Shown here in pieces: positions 11,336 to 22,510 of a stretch of DNA of 41,482 bases (positions within the stretch are counted from its first letter, which is position 1; the number at the start of each line of letters is the position of its first letter). The notes under the pieces are model-generated. The model made no database searches and was not told the origin of the DNA. It saw nothing but the letters and a program-made list of their open reading frames with translations. A program made the position numbers and the translations under genes. The stretch lies in the NCBI GenBank assembly GCA_002633005.1, contig NMRA01000757.1:124178-165659 (forward strand), written 5' to 3'. Source of the DNA: Phoronis australis. Taxonomy: Eukaryota > Phoronida > Phoronidae.

Positions 11336-12989
11336 GCCGTTGTATTCATTCTTTATGACTGTATTGATCATCAAGACAATAGCATTTCATCATCGGCGTT
11401 GAGAAGCACCATTGTTTTTATTCTTCGTTGTTGATACGATTCTAGAACGCAGCCCACGAGTCGAAGTGCAGCCGGTTTGAATCCCGTGTCCGTTTGCACA
11501 AGCATCGTGTCCTTCCTAAACTTGAGTGTTTGAGATAGAAAGTATATGAACGTACCGCGGCCACCTTCTGTAAGCAGTACTGAGCTCTGGTACGGTTACG
11601 ATTTTAAAATAACTAGAAATAGAATTATTTAAACAAGTTTCAAAATGCAGTTATAAGAGGCATGGAATTTGTACTTTGCATGTAAAATTTAAAATGTGCG
11701 ACCCTCAAGCAAAATTTGAGGACCGGAATGAACTCTTCGCATCAGTAAATAAAGAGTGCAGTTTGGGTTTTGAGATAGTTTCGGCATGTCATTTATGCTG
11801 TCCACCCAATCAGGTCGTGGGAACCTGTAAACACAACTATAGTCCACCATCTAGTTCCACAAACATTGGCTGGGATTTTGCAAACGAAAGCGTAATAGTG
11901 TACGGTGCGTTTGGAGCCCTTGGATTGCAAATCAACGACATACGGAGAACGACCGAGGATAGTGCCTGTCACTGACAAAACTTGTGCCGGGGCCAACTGA
12001 ATGTACGTTTGGTTAAAAAAGCACAGGGTGGAAGAAATTTGCCTTCATAACGTTTCAAAAATATCTTTTTTTCGTTTTTATTAGTATCTAATCATGTGGA
12101 ACGTATGTGGGTGACAGCGCATATAACTTACGATCAGGTGACGTGGTCAATAACCAGGTACTTTCTTAATGGTAACATTATACCGATGGACACTAAAGTG
12201 CAATCATTTGTGCACTTAGCCTTGCCTACGAACATAAGAGTACAACAGCGAAACAACTACTGGAACATCAGGTACTTGTTTCAATCGATCTTACATCTGT
12301 GAGCGAAGCTTAACATCTGAATGAGCTGGCGTAATTTATGAACAGGACTAAAGGCTTGCTGTAATGGGTATACCGCTGCGTGCAACAGTTCGCTTGGTAA
12401 TACGGCGCTGTATGGTAACAGTTTGTGAGAAATGTGACAAACACACCTCGTAAAAAATCTATTGCTCTAGCTCGTTTGCCAAATTGGCTTTGCGTTCGTT
12501 GAATCTTCCCCAAATTGGCTTTGCGTTCGTTGGACTGTCACAAGAGAATCTATAGCGGGCGAGTTTCTTTTTTGGTTACAATTCTCGTAAGGTACTTCAG
12601 CAATTTCATCGGCCCGACTTTTGCTCCTTTCACAATAAAATGGTGCCATAGTCATAAAAATGCATTACTTCGGATTTGAACTATAAACAATTACTCAGTA
12701 TCGGTGCGATCTAACTCAGTTATACCGATGGGGAATCGAGGTAGGCAATAATCAGCGTTAAAGTGACATTGGCGTACCTATTAGATTTACAAGGAAATGT
12801 TTTAACGAAAACGTACTCTTACATAAAGGAGAATGCCATCCGATTTGATTAGTCTTTTTTACCGTCTTAATAGGTCTGCATCCACATCGCCTCTTATAAG
12901 GTTGACCTCACCTTGCCGAGAGGTGTCGCGTATCCTGTGAGGAAGGTGAGAAACGACGCAGCGACGTCAGTGGTTCGTCTGCAGAATGA
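11336..12989. other. Intergenic; only small local repeats
   Basis: The 99-codon open frame at 11676-11975 has no recognisable domain, and I do not support it as a gene. The phrase CCAAATTGGCTTTGCGTTCG occurs twice, near 12479 and 12510, a 31-bp local duplication. Nothing else stands out until the THAP ORF. Confidence 0.45.
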
Positions 12990-13277
12990 ATGCCGCGGTG
13001 CATGATTCCCGCTTGTCTGAACTATGAAGCTGTGAAGAAATCGGGTATATCGTTTTTTCGACTTCTTCAAGAGCTCGAAATGCTTAGGAAGTGGCTCGCA
13101 GTAGTGAAGAGTGAAAGGTACGCAGTTAATAGCACGTATGAGGCCGTAAAACATCTCCGTGTCTGTGGCCGTCATTTCGCCGACAGTGATTTCTCTGACG
13201 AATTCCGGCTTATCAAAGAACTATCCATACGTTCCGTTGCCTGTGCATGTTCACAGCGCCTCTCTAGTATTTCTTGA
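12990..13277 (+). CDS. Orphan THAP-type zinc finger ORF (95 aa)
   Basis: The protein has the layout of a THAP domain, a C2CH zinc-binding DNA-binding module found in animal transcription regulators and in P-element-type transposases. It starts MPRC and has the second cysteine at PAC-LN (Cys4 and Cys9). A block SFFRLLQELEMLRKWL (about residues 21-36) holds the family's conserved Trp. Residues HLRVCGRHFADSDF (about 55-68) supply the final C-x2-H pair. The usual AVP-type ending is weak, and the frame stops about 30 residues after the C-x2-H. Known THAP proteins normally carry more sequence after the domain, so this may be a first exon, a relic of a THAP transposon or a decayed gene. The ATG chosen gives the family-typical MPR start. 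A possible splice acceptor (TCTGCAG) ends 5 nt before it. No transposase domain is seen nearby. Confidence 0.6.
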   Translation: MPRCMIPACLNYEAVKKSGISFFRLLQELEMLRKWLAVVKSERYAVNSTYEAVKHLRVCGRHFADSDFSDEFRLIKELSIRSVACACSQRLSSIS

Positions 13278-14960
13278 TCAGTGTATTCGGGTTCGAACTG
13301 ATAGCCTGTGAAAAATAACGATCCGACCCGTGAAGTCTTCGTCGGATGAGCTCTTGATTAAGTCGGGATTGGCGCCCGGCGAGTTGCCATGTAGACGTTC
13401 ATTATTCTGCGTTCTGTTTCAAAATGAATTATTCTCATCCTAACCAATGTTTGAAACTGAAACAAAGTCTGTCGCATTAGATACAATTTGTAATGCCTTG
13501 GAGTGCTCGTGAGTGTAAATGTTTTAAGAAGTCAGCAATGAATAAACCACTGCGTTACCCGGCCGGCTTTTGATGCCGGCAACAAAGGCAATTGACCGGG
13601 TACCGATGCCGTGTGAGCGCATGCTAATTCAATGTTTGCTGACAGAAAGCTGTTGTGAAACAATTACTCGATTTTATATGCTATGTCACATGTTAATGTT
13701 AGGGGAATCTTTATTTAGAAATACAAAATTAAAATACATTATTCAAATCAACAACCTTTGCCCTGACGGTCTGTGGAAGGGGAACACGACTTCTCGGCCC
13801 CCGACAAGTAAATAGATTTTCAGTTTCGTGGCTAATTCACCAATTACGTGCACATTAATTCTTTGGCTCACTCTTATAGTCTTTTTGTGACTGGAGGCTT
13901 AGTTTCCAACTCAAGCTGGTTTATGTTCGTGCCAGTCCCGGCGGCCGCGACGGGCCTGATCGGGTTCCGAGCCACTGGCCGAGAAGCGTTTTGTGTGCAT
14001 AGAACTAAAAAATCACAAGTATAAACAACACAGGTGTAGATTCTCCTGTCTATGTTTCACGGAAGAATACTTCGAATTTATCTCCGAAAAGACCCCAAAC
14101 TCCTGCTACGGACCTTGGTAAATTGGCCTGCCGAACTTTGTAGGCTACGGTGTGTCCAAATACCAGTAAATCTGTAACAGCGAAATTAAACAACACGTTA
14201 TTATAAGAACTCGGTGTATTTTTAAGGGTTTTACATCGAAGTTTGATGATTTATTGGTGTTAAACGATGAATTCAACCGATAATCTGACACCAGTAAACC
14301 GTGTTGTGAACTGCTGAACAGACTGCATGCGAAACCAATTACGTCATTGGATAATTTCAACACCTCCGTCTGCCGTCATGTGTCAGGTAACGCAACCGAA
14401 CGTGCCGTTATGGAGTAGAACTACTCGATCTAAATTGATACAAAATAGGTTGGTTTTTGGGTGGCATTCTCCTTTAAGCTGAGTGACTTTCTTGATTTTG
14501 TGAATTTGGTTACAACTGATAAAACGTGTTTATTGGCCGTTTATCGACCCTGTCTAGCTAAGACATGAAATGTTTTTACGTTGAATAAAAGCATACTGAA
14601 CTATTTACTTCTATGCTGAAAAATCAGCGTGTGTGCCTGACAGGATTAAAGTTCTATTGCCAAAATGAATATTAAATCCCGAATCGCAGTTATAGGTCAG
14701 CTCAGAGATGCCTGAGTGTCTTTTTGATCTACTAACTTTTGACATTTACATTTCGATCAATGGCTAAATCGAGACTTATTGTATTAAATCTTCTAAATTG
14801 ACGGATGATCATTAAAATCGTTACGTTGCCGTTCGCTGCACTTGAAGTTCTAATGCACTTTATGCTAAACACGTCACATATTTGGTTTACTGTTTTAGAC
14901 AACCATTTTTGATTGGGAAATCATTTCAAGCCTTGTAGGTTATATACTATGTGAGCACTG
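13278..14960. other. Intergenic, no feature recognised
   Basis: No conserved coding frame is seen downstream of the THAP ORF. In particular I found no obvious second exon or transposase-like segment. Open frames at 13570-13815 (plus) and 14145-14363 (minus) lack any domain. Confidence 0.45.
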
Positions 14961-14961
14961 A

Positions 14962-14984
14962 GCACCACCACCACCACCCCCACT

Positions 14985-15042
<58 letters not shown>

Positions 15043-15060
15043 ACCACTACTACTGCTATA
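14962..15060 (+). repeat. Trinucleotide repeat tract, about 17 CTG units
   Basis: A CAC/ACC-rich stretch at 14962-14982 is followed by an uninterrupted CTG run from 14991 to 15042 (about 17 units) and then degenerate CTA/CTG triplets. No supported ORF covers it, so it is probably a non-coding microsatellite. Pure CTG/CAG tracts of this length are prone to slippage. Confidence 0.95.
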
Positions 15061-15598
15061 ATACTACAACGTCAACGTAAAACTAAATTCTAGCAGTACT
15101 TCTACCAATGCCACTGACTGTGCTGTTGCTCACATTACTAAGATCATTAGGTGTGTATCGTGAAGGGATTAGTCGCTGCATTATGAGGACAGAAAGTACA
15201 ACCCGGGAATTCTCTTTCACATAATGGTTAGGACGGTGCCACCACACTTAAAAATCCAGACCACCGCAATATCTGGGTGTCTGAGATAGTAGGTATCCGA
15301 GGCAATACCACATCATAGTCAAGAGAGTATCACTTCCACCCCCCACCCCCCACCCCTTTTGCTCTTAAGATTGGCCAGAGAATACCCAACCGAGACATTA
15401 TCTGAATGGACAAGATAACCACCCGGCTGTCGGCACGTTTGTACAAACCTTCCTAATGGAAGAGTCCCCCCCTTCCGTTTCAAACATTGAGTACGTTGGT
15501 ACACATTCATTAGCGACTCAATGATGCGCTGTGTAGTACAAACAACATTAATTTTCCATTACCTTTTTCCCATGCACGCTCTCAACATCATTACGCTA
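15061..15598. other. Intergenic, no feature recognised
   Basis: Short C-rich runs near 15335-15357, otherwise ordinary sequence without conserved coding potential. Confidence 0.45.
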
Positions 15599-15890
15599 GG
15601 GGGTCAATTTCATGATTTCAGACTTAAGGGAGAAATTTAGTCCTACACTCCTACTTCACAATTGTTGAAAAAATGTTGAGCCAAGTAATTATAGCATCAC
15701 AGTCTAGAAACTATTGATAGAAATTATTTCAGTGTTTATAATAATAGTCATGTGTATAATATACACATGACTATTATTCTCAGAGACATGGTACATTTTC
15801 TCAAGTAAGATTTTCTCATTGTTCAGAAACGTTTGTGTGAATCCAAATTTCTGACTGAAGTCTTAAGTCACGTTTCATGAAACGGCCCCC
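15599..15890. mobile_element. MITE with GGGGG(T/C)C ends and an internal hairpin
   Basis: The left end GGGGGTCAATTTCATGA and the inverse of the right end, GGGGGCCGTTTCATGA, match well. The similarity continues inward to GACTTAAG on both sides. The element is about 292 bp with no coding capacity. Near its centre lies a perfect 18-bp inverted repeat with a 3-nt spacer (15740-15778). I see no clear target-site duplication, so the ends are approximate and the superfamily is unassigned. Confidence 0.65.
15740..15778. repeat. Perfect 18-bp hairpin, 3-nt loop
   Basis: AATAATAGTCATGTGTAT is followed by AAT and then by its exact reverse complement. It lies inside the 15599-15890 MITE and may be a foldback core or a site where replication switched strands. 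Confidence 0.95.
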
Positions 15891-16119
15891 AGAAGAACGC
15901 AGATCATTGTATTTATTTATACCTATCAAGACCATTCAACTGTCCCTTGTTATCCATAAACACAATTAATACTTCTTGCCCAATAATCGATACTAATAGA
16001 TACCAAGAAATAATCAGCAGCTATCTTCTTCAGTGTTTGGCATGTGCTCGGAGCGTGTTTTTTTGAATGCATTGTGTGATGAATTGCGTACATGTGTTAG
16101 GTACGAGTCTTCTGCCAAC

Positions 16120-16645
16120 AGTATTCAGTGTAGTGGGTGTAAGTATTTCCAACAGCATTTAGTAAACTGAGTACTCGTATTACCAGCAATATTCAGTCTA
16201 TTGGGTACTTGTATTACACACAGTATTCAATGTACTGGGTACTTGTATTACACACAGTATTCAGTGTAGTGAGTACTTGTATTACCGACGCTATTCAGTG
16301 TACTGGATACTCGTATTACACACAATATTCAGTCTACTGAGTACTTGTATTACAAACAGTATTCAGTCTACTGGGTACTTGTATTACACAGAGTATTCAA
16401 TGTACTGAGTACTTGTATTATCGTCATTATTCAGTGTATTTGAGTACTTGTATTACAAACAATATTCAGTGCACTGAGAACTTGTACTACCAATAGTCTT
16501 CAGTGTTTTGAATGGTTGTATTACCAACAGTATTCAGTGTACTGAGTACTTGTATTACCAACAGTATTCAGTGTACTGAGTACTTGTATTAGCAACAGTA
16601 TTCAGTGTACTGAGTACTTGTATTACCAACAGCATTTAGTGTTTA
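16120..16645 (+). repeat. 34-bp minisatellite upstream of the ABHD15-like gene
   Basis: About 15 copies of a 34-bp unit built on ATTCAGTGTACTGAGTACTT followed by GTATTACCAACAG. Copies near 16520-16640 are almost identical, while those on the left are more diverged. It ends about 500 bp before the hydrolase start codon, within the likely 5' intron or promoter region of that gene. Confidence 0.92.
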
Positions 16646-17139
16646 CCTGTAGTATCGATGCTGTCACAGTTTCCAGTTCAGTTAGACTAGCTGTTGCAAA
16701 ATCAATGTTGATGAAAATGGATACAGCTGGATTGAATGCGCTTGAAATATTTGGCCTAAATATCAATTTCAAAAAATTTTCATCCTAACACCAAACATGT
16801 CTGTCGCCACCTAATGTGTTTCGCTACACAAAATGGCGCGATTTCATTAAGCTCCAGGAAGCAGATCCAGTCTTTCTTTTCTCATTTTGGGAACGTTCGG
16901 AAATGAAGAAGTCGCACAACTTCCTTCTTAATTATGAGAGGACATTTTAAGAGCTTATCGTATTACTGTTAGTTATTAGCCGTTCTTGAAGTTGATCGAT
17001 AACTTAATGTCATCAAAAGGATTGAGAAAAAATACGTCTGCAATGGAAAATGTGCCTTTTTCAATAGCTGTGCTAACTCTATTTTTGTTTCCACGGAAAT
17101 TCTTGTAATGAAATAATATTGGTCATACTTCATTTTCAG
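16646..17139 (+). other. Presumed 5' intron or promoter region of the hydrolase gene
   Basis: No coding frame. The stretch ends in a pyrimidine-rich tract and acceptor (CATTTTCAG, AG at 17138-17139) 4 nt before the ATG. This implies that the mature 5' UTR is joined from an upstream exon or from a spliced leader. No donor exon was identified. Confidence 0.5.
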
Positions 17140-17143
17140 GGAA

Positions 17144-18319
17144 ATGTCATTACTGTGGATCTTCGCAAGCCTGCTCTTTCAACTCCCTCTACCGGTGCTT
17201 GCTTTGCTGATCATTGTGCTGTCGTTGACAGCTTGGAGTTTGTACGGCGCAGAGAAACACTCCGCGGTACCAGTGCTTCATTTTAAAAAATCAGCGCTTA
17301 CAGATTATTTGTTGTCAAAATGCTCAGTGTTATCAGAACCATTCCAGCCAAATGTGTTGTTGACAAACTCACACCTGCAAACCATTGTATCACGGATTCT
17401 TCCAGGACCTGAGATGAGTTATGAGCGAGAGTTCTACCAATTGAAGGACAAGGGCATCGTAGCCTTGGACTGGGGAGATCAATCGTCTAGGCTTACCAAA
17501 TTTACGAAAAAGTCTCCTATTGTAATTATCATTCCTGGATTTATGGGAACTGTTGACAGCCACCACACTATAGGCGTTAATGCTGTCAAAAAAGGTTTCC
17601 GTTGTGTCGTTTTCAACCGTAGGGGGTGCGGCGGTTGTCCCTTGACCACACCCAAGTTACAGACATTTGGAGATCCTTCTGACCTTCGACAGGTGGTTAA
17701 ATACATTCGCGGTAAATATCCACACGCGCCATTGTTATCTGTGGCCTATAGTACAGGTGCGGGCCTGTTGTTATCTTACCTCGGAGAATACGGCTCATCC
17801 AGTTATCTCACCGCCGGTGCGTGCGTTTCCCCGGGATACGACTACCAGTCTCTATATACTAACAATAATACACCGGCGTCGCCGTATTCATGGGTTATCC
17901 TCACAAGCTTAAAATATCTCATTTCGCAACATGCCGTCGCCTTATCTAAGACCATGGACGTGGATAAAGTACTTAAATGTCATAATCTAGGAGACTTCGA
18001 GGAAACGTGTTTCTCCAAAATGTACGGTTACGATACCATAGAACAGTACTGGGACAGAAACAATCCCATGCGTGACGTGGACGAAATATCAATTCCAGTT
18101 TTGGCTATAAACAGTAAAGACGACCCCGTGTGCCCAGCCGACAGCATACCTGTTGACTTGTTTAAAGTGTATCCAAATTTCATGTTAGCGCTAACGGAAA
18201 ACGGCGGGCACGATGGATTTTTGTCTGGCATTCGGTGCTCGAGATGGGCCGATAAAATGTGTTTGGATTATCTCCAAACTGTTACAGATTTCATAACGGC
18301 TAATGAAAAGACAACGTAA
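17144..18319 (+). CDS. ABHD15-like alpha/beta hydrolase, intronless CDS (391 aa)
   Basis: Membrane-anchored alpha/beta hydrolase of the ABHD1/2/3/15 group. Residues about 3-30 form a hydrophobic N-terminal membrane segment. The region around NSHLQTI (75-81) and the oxyanion-side PGFMG (131-135) are typical of the group, as is FNRRGCGG (157-164). The nucleophile elbow reads AYSTG with Ser203. Asp326 or Asp327 (KDDPVC) and His356 (NGGHDGFL) complete a plausible triad. The C-terminal half, with YWDRNNPMRDVDE and IPVLAINSKDDPVC, is closest in my recollection to vertebrate ABHD15, a lipid-metabolism protein of adipose tissue in mammals. The invertebrate substrate is unknown. The protein is shorter than human ABHD15 and near the length of ABHD1/3. 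The ATG follows a splice acceptor by 4 nt and directly precedes the membrane segment, which supports this start. The frame is intact. No canonical AATAAA was found close downstream. Confidence 0.9.
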   Translation: MSLLWIFASLLFQLPLPVLALLIIVLSLTAWSLYGAEKHSAVPVLHFKKSALTDYLLSKCSVLSEPFQPNVLLTNSHLQTIVSRILPGPEMSYEREFYQLKDKGIVALDWGDQSSRLTKFTKKSPIVIIIPGFMGTVDSHHTIGVNAVKKGFRCVVFNRRGCGGCPLTTPKLQTFGDPSDLRQVVKYIRGKYPHAPLLSVAYSTGAGLLLSYLGEYGSSSYLTAGACVSPGYDYQSLYTNNNTPASPYSWVILTSLKYLISQHAVALSKTMDVDKVLKCHNLGDFEETCFSKMYGYDTIEQYWDRNNPMRDVDEISIPVLAINSKDDPVCPADSIPVDLFKVYPNFMLALTENGGHDGFLSGIRCSRWADKMCLDYLQTVTDFITANEKTT

Positions 18320-18529
18320 TACATGTATTGGCTAAATAGTCAACTTCTTTCTGAGCGTCACCCTCAGTTCATGGGTGTGATTTATTTCACGAAATATCTT
18401 TTAACAATTATAAATTCAATTTGGTATCGAACTTGTAATTTTGTGCTTCAATTCATGTAAAAGCCAATAGAGCAATTGTTACGGAAGCGATGTGTACAGT
18501 ACACTTATTCAGAATTCAAATGCCGTCCG
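18320..18529 (+). other. Presumed 3' UTR of the hydrolase gene
   Basis: Non-coding and AT-rich, following the stop at 18317-18319. A variant signal ATTATAAATT lies near 18405, but no standard AATAAA is visible, so the transcript end is not defined. Confidence 0.4.
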
Positions 18530-18995
18530 ATAGTAGTCAGACTAGACGTCTCATCTGATGTCTAAAAGTAAAACTCTTACTTGATCATCATGAGTTCTGT
18601 TGAGACGTCTGATCTGTCTCCTTATCATCCAACCCCAAATCAGACGGCAAATTAGCCTTTCTTATCGACGTGTGTTCACTGTTTAAGCTCTGCCCGCCCA
18701 TGATTGGCCAGAATAGTAACATTTTACACTGTTTTAAGTGGTAAAACATGTTAATTACTTCTGAGACTGCCTTTGTTTAAGCGTCTAGTCTGGATCAGGC
18801 GTCTGATTTGCATTTTATAAAAATTTCACACCTGGGCGCTGTGTTTATAGGCGGCGTTCACATGCCTTCCTACCAAATAGCAGATCGGACATCTATCCGC
18901 CGTCTGTACAATATCATATGCGATCTCAGACATCTAATTTGCATTCTTATCATACGCCCCCAAATCAGGCGGCAGATCTGCCTTTTTCGTGAGAG
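18530..18995. repeat. Dispersed repeat cluster with direct and inverted copies
   Basis: Two related segments in direct orientation lie about 328 bp apart. One reads CTTATCATCCAACCCCAAAT then CAGACGGCAAATTAGCC (from about 18621). The other reads CTTATCATACGCCCCCAAAT then CAGGCGGCAGATCTGCC (from about 18949). CAGACTAGACG near 18538 is inverted as CGTCTAGTCTG near 18782. This suggests two partial or nested copies of a transposon-derived repeat with inverted ends. No ORF and no confirmed target duplication. Confidence 0.5.
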
Positions 18996-21076
18996 TGGAT
19001 TCCAATTGACAGTTTTTGTGACGAGCGAAAACCCGGCGATGCGTGGGCATCCCAGAGCATAGATTTGTAGAATTTGAGTCATTCAATTCAAAATCTATGA
19101 AGGACCACGAAAGCGATCCTCTGCTTATTGAGCTGGCAGTTGGTATTGAATAGGTGCTACAACTGCACGCGATTACTAGTATGACAAGCCGAACTTTTGG
19201 CTGCATGAAAAGCTACTAAAGTGACTCCTACATGTATCATGAAACTGACACTTAAGACATGAACAAAGTACAGTCTCTGAGAATATGCTCATAACTAAAC
19301 TTCTAGTTACTAAGATAATTTTTATAAATTATTTTTGGACTGTGATGCGCTAGTAACCATTTGGCTGAACTCTTTTCAGCAATTGCCAAGTGGAAGCGTA
19401 ACACCAAATTTCTAAACACGCCCGTGATCGTAAATCTACGTCTACTGGCGATGCTGCAATGCAGCTATCCCACAATATGACGTCTCCTGTTATCCCTGAA
19501 AAGATCAATCGCATAACATGTGCTTAGATTCAGTACGCCCTATGGTGATCTCACGTAATTGACCAGAATATTTACATTTTTCACATTGATGTTATGCTAA
19601 TTAATCTTAAGACGGCTTATAGAATGCCTTTGTGAACATTCGTTTTAAGCGGATGGCCTGCCTGTGATCAGAAGTACTGTCTGCCTTTCCATGAAGATTA
19701 TCTCATCTGAAAATGGTTTAAGTTGAAACAGTAGACCTGCTGGAGACCCGTGAAATAGTGTTGCTCTTACGGAAGTATACGAGGGATATACCATATTCTG
19801 TTAAGGCAAACGTTGCACATGTCATTTCAAGATAAAAAGAGTAATTATACCGTCTCACCGTCGCTGAAATTGTACAACACATTTCATGAGTGAAAAGCTT
19901 TAAATCGAGATTGCGAACGCATTTGGAAGCCCAAAAACACACGTCTTCAAACTCAGATGAAACAAGTTTGGAACGAGTTTAAAACACGTCGCCTTCAGCG
20001 CCGCGTACTGAGAAAAGGAGTAATTTCGTAGAATCAAATCTCAAAGTGTATTTTTCGAAGCAAATTAAATGACGAAATGCTCCCCGCGTTCGCAAGAAAT
20101 TGTGTCTCAGACTTCAGTGGGAGTATCCCCCGCAAAGAAGGACGTGGCCTCTCTAACCCTAAAATAGCGATTGTGGTTGCGTGTGACAGATAAGTAGTCT
20201 GGTATCCAAGACAATGACTATTTTAACCTGAGAATGCCAGGTGTTTAAATATTTGATGGCTTAGAAGTAGCTTTCTCAGAAGTGGTGGAAGATATAATGA
20301 GCCTTGTTATTTGTCACGTGGCCTACCTACTTTAGGAACAGCAAAATTTCACGGCTCGTTTAACCGCACAATATGTAAAATTAACCGTATATACCTTTCC
20401 AAAATATTGCTACGGTGATTTCGGGAGCCATGTGAAAATAGGAGCTGCTCATCTTGTTGAGTTACGTCAGTGAAGATTCTAACTTTGAAGTTGAGAGACC
20501 CTCGCGATTTCCTCACTGACAATAACGACATTGCCCTCGCGTGTCCGGTGACTCAGTCGAACTCGTGCGACTGCGCGACGATCTGGGATATGAGTGGATT
20601 TCAGTAACGAGTGCAGATTTGTTTTTGTTTTTCTTTTGCGTTTGTCAGGTGTAATTCAAGTTCTGAAATACGGCTAGTTAAGATTTAGTTCCACGATTGG
20701 CGTACGGCCGGTACAGGCAGCTCTACAGAAGGTTTTTAATATGTTCTACATTTCAAAATCTTTGCCTACTGAAGATGAACGAAAGGGTTAAGTTACGGAA
20801 CAATTAACTTCCTCAAAAGGGTGGCGTTTCGGGAACAAAATTTTATAAAGAGTTACTTTTTCCTCGAAGCTCCGTTATGATAAATCCCTGTTTTCGAGCC
20901 CACTCGGCCGACCCCTAATTTTCCAGCTGAACCCGCCGTCAAAACTTTTAGTGTATCCCCCCGGCATTATATTATTTAAACCTTCAGAATCCGTAATCGA
21001 AAGTGATTTTTAGTCTTTAATAAAAGGAGATGTCTGAGCCAATGAACAGAAGTGTCAAAAGCAACCAGCTTTGAGA
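18996..21076. other. Intergenic, no feature recognised
   Basis: No conserved frame, array or convincing inverted repeat. The open frames here are all short and without domain similarity. Confidence 0.45.
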
Positions 21077-21271
21077 CAACTGGTTAACCTGTTCCCAAAT
21101 TAAACCGCTTCATATCAACTGGTTAACCTGTTCCCAAATTAAACCGCTTCATATCAACTGGTTAACCTGTTCCCAAATTAAACCGCTTCATATCAACTGG
21201 TTAACCTGTTCCCAAATTAAACCGCTTCATATCAACTGGTTAACCTGTTCCCAAATTAAACCGCTACATAT
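21077..21271 (+). repeat. Five nearly identical 39-bp tandem copies
   Basis: Unit CAACTGGTTAACCTGTTCCC followed by AAATTAAACCGCTTCATAT, starting at 21077, 21116, 21155, 21194 and 21233. The copies are identical except for a single change in the last (GCTACATAT). Such uniformity implies recent amplification. Each unit contains the palindrome GGTTAACC. Confidence 0.97.
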
Positions 21272-22468
21272 CAATCGCAGTTGATCTTTTCAATGGTACA
21301 GATCAACTTCTACCAAGACGAGGAAAGTTGGGTGATCCCGAATAAGACATCATTGGGACAATGCTCAATAGAGATTCCAACATGAGGCTATAAATTCAGA
21401 AAAATCGAGACAATTGTAACATGTTCATTTGTTATATAATTTATGCGAAGCTGTCTGATTCTCATTACCGCATCAACTGAGCCCAAGGGCAGCATAAGAA
21501 CCTGTGTCACAGTTGCATGAATGACGATGCATAATTCATGGCATACAACTAAAGTACCCTCTTGTTAACGATCAATTGGCTGCACAGACTTGACACTCGT
21601 GGGGTTAAAGCGCACAATAAGACTATACAGAGATACAGTAATGAGAAATATGCACTTGACCGAGTCTTGCTGCTTTAATTAATTTAAAACCCTTTTGATT
21701 CTTGGATCATTAAGATTGAGTAGTCCATGCATATGATATGACCTCTGAGATATGATGCCCGAATGCACATCGCCGGATTCACTTATGACACTGAGCTAGA
21801 GTACACAGTTTGGGAAAAATAATCACGAAAAACGCACAGTACGCGCTGAAAACATTGCTGTCTCAAAACTGACATTTTGCGCAGAGTTGGTTAATTCGGC
21901 TGTAATTTTAACTACTCATCCCCGTCTGTGAACTGAAAGCTATTGTCTCGATCTTTTTGCAGCTCAAACGACCTTTCTTTTTGTGGGTCCGTCAGTCCGT
22001 TGCTGTGTACTTGTGTCCTTTCTTTCCACACCCACTACAAAAATGTTGAACTTGACTGATTTTAATCTTAAAAGACATATCTCTCTTGCAATCCTAGCAA
22101 CTGGTTTTACCAACGATGAAAAAACTGAGAGCACAAGTGTGTAAAAATTTAAGGTGCAACAGCCCGCGCATTTTGTAAAAAATAGCTTTTGATTCATGCC
22201 ACTTACGGTTACGATACTGGTCTTGTTCCCCATTCAGGTCACACATGATTTCTGTGCTTGAGAAGAACTGGTCGGTCATTACAGTGCCACGCCCACCAAG
22301 TTGCACGTCATGGCAGATTACACTCAATTGTCAAGGCATGGCCGACAGGGGAAATCTAGTTTATTTTTCTAACCAACGCGATCACGTTGCTTCAAAAGAA
22401 TAAATACGCTTGTGAAGATTGATGACGTTTTTAACACCAGAGTAAGGTTTACAACAACTTTAAAGAGA
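21272..22468. other. Intergenic, no feature recognised
   Basis: Ordinary AT-rich sequence; no conserved coding frame or repeat array seen. Confidence 0.45.
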
Positions 22469-22510
22469 GCTTATTTTGGAGGGTTGGCCATTCTGCCGTT
22501 ATTTTGGAGG

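Noticed and set aside
11470-11500. Possible tRNA or SINE B-box (GGTTTGAATCC)
   Set aside because: No matching A-box or cloverleaf could be formed upstream, so a tRNA gene or tRNA-derived SINE is not supported.
11676-11975. 99-codon open frame
   Set aside because: It contains several cysteines but no recognisable motif spacing, and there is no splice or repeat context; chance ORF length for this composition.
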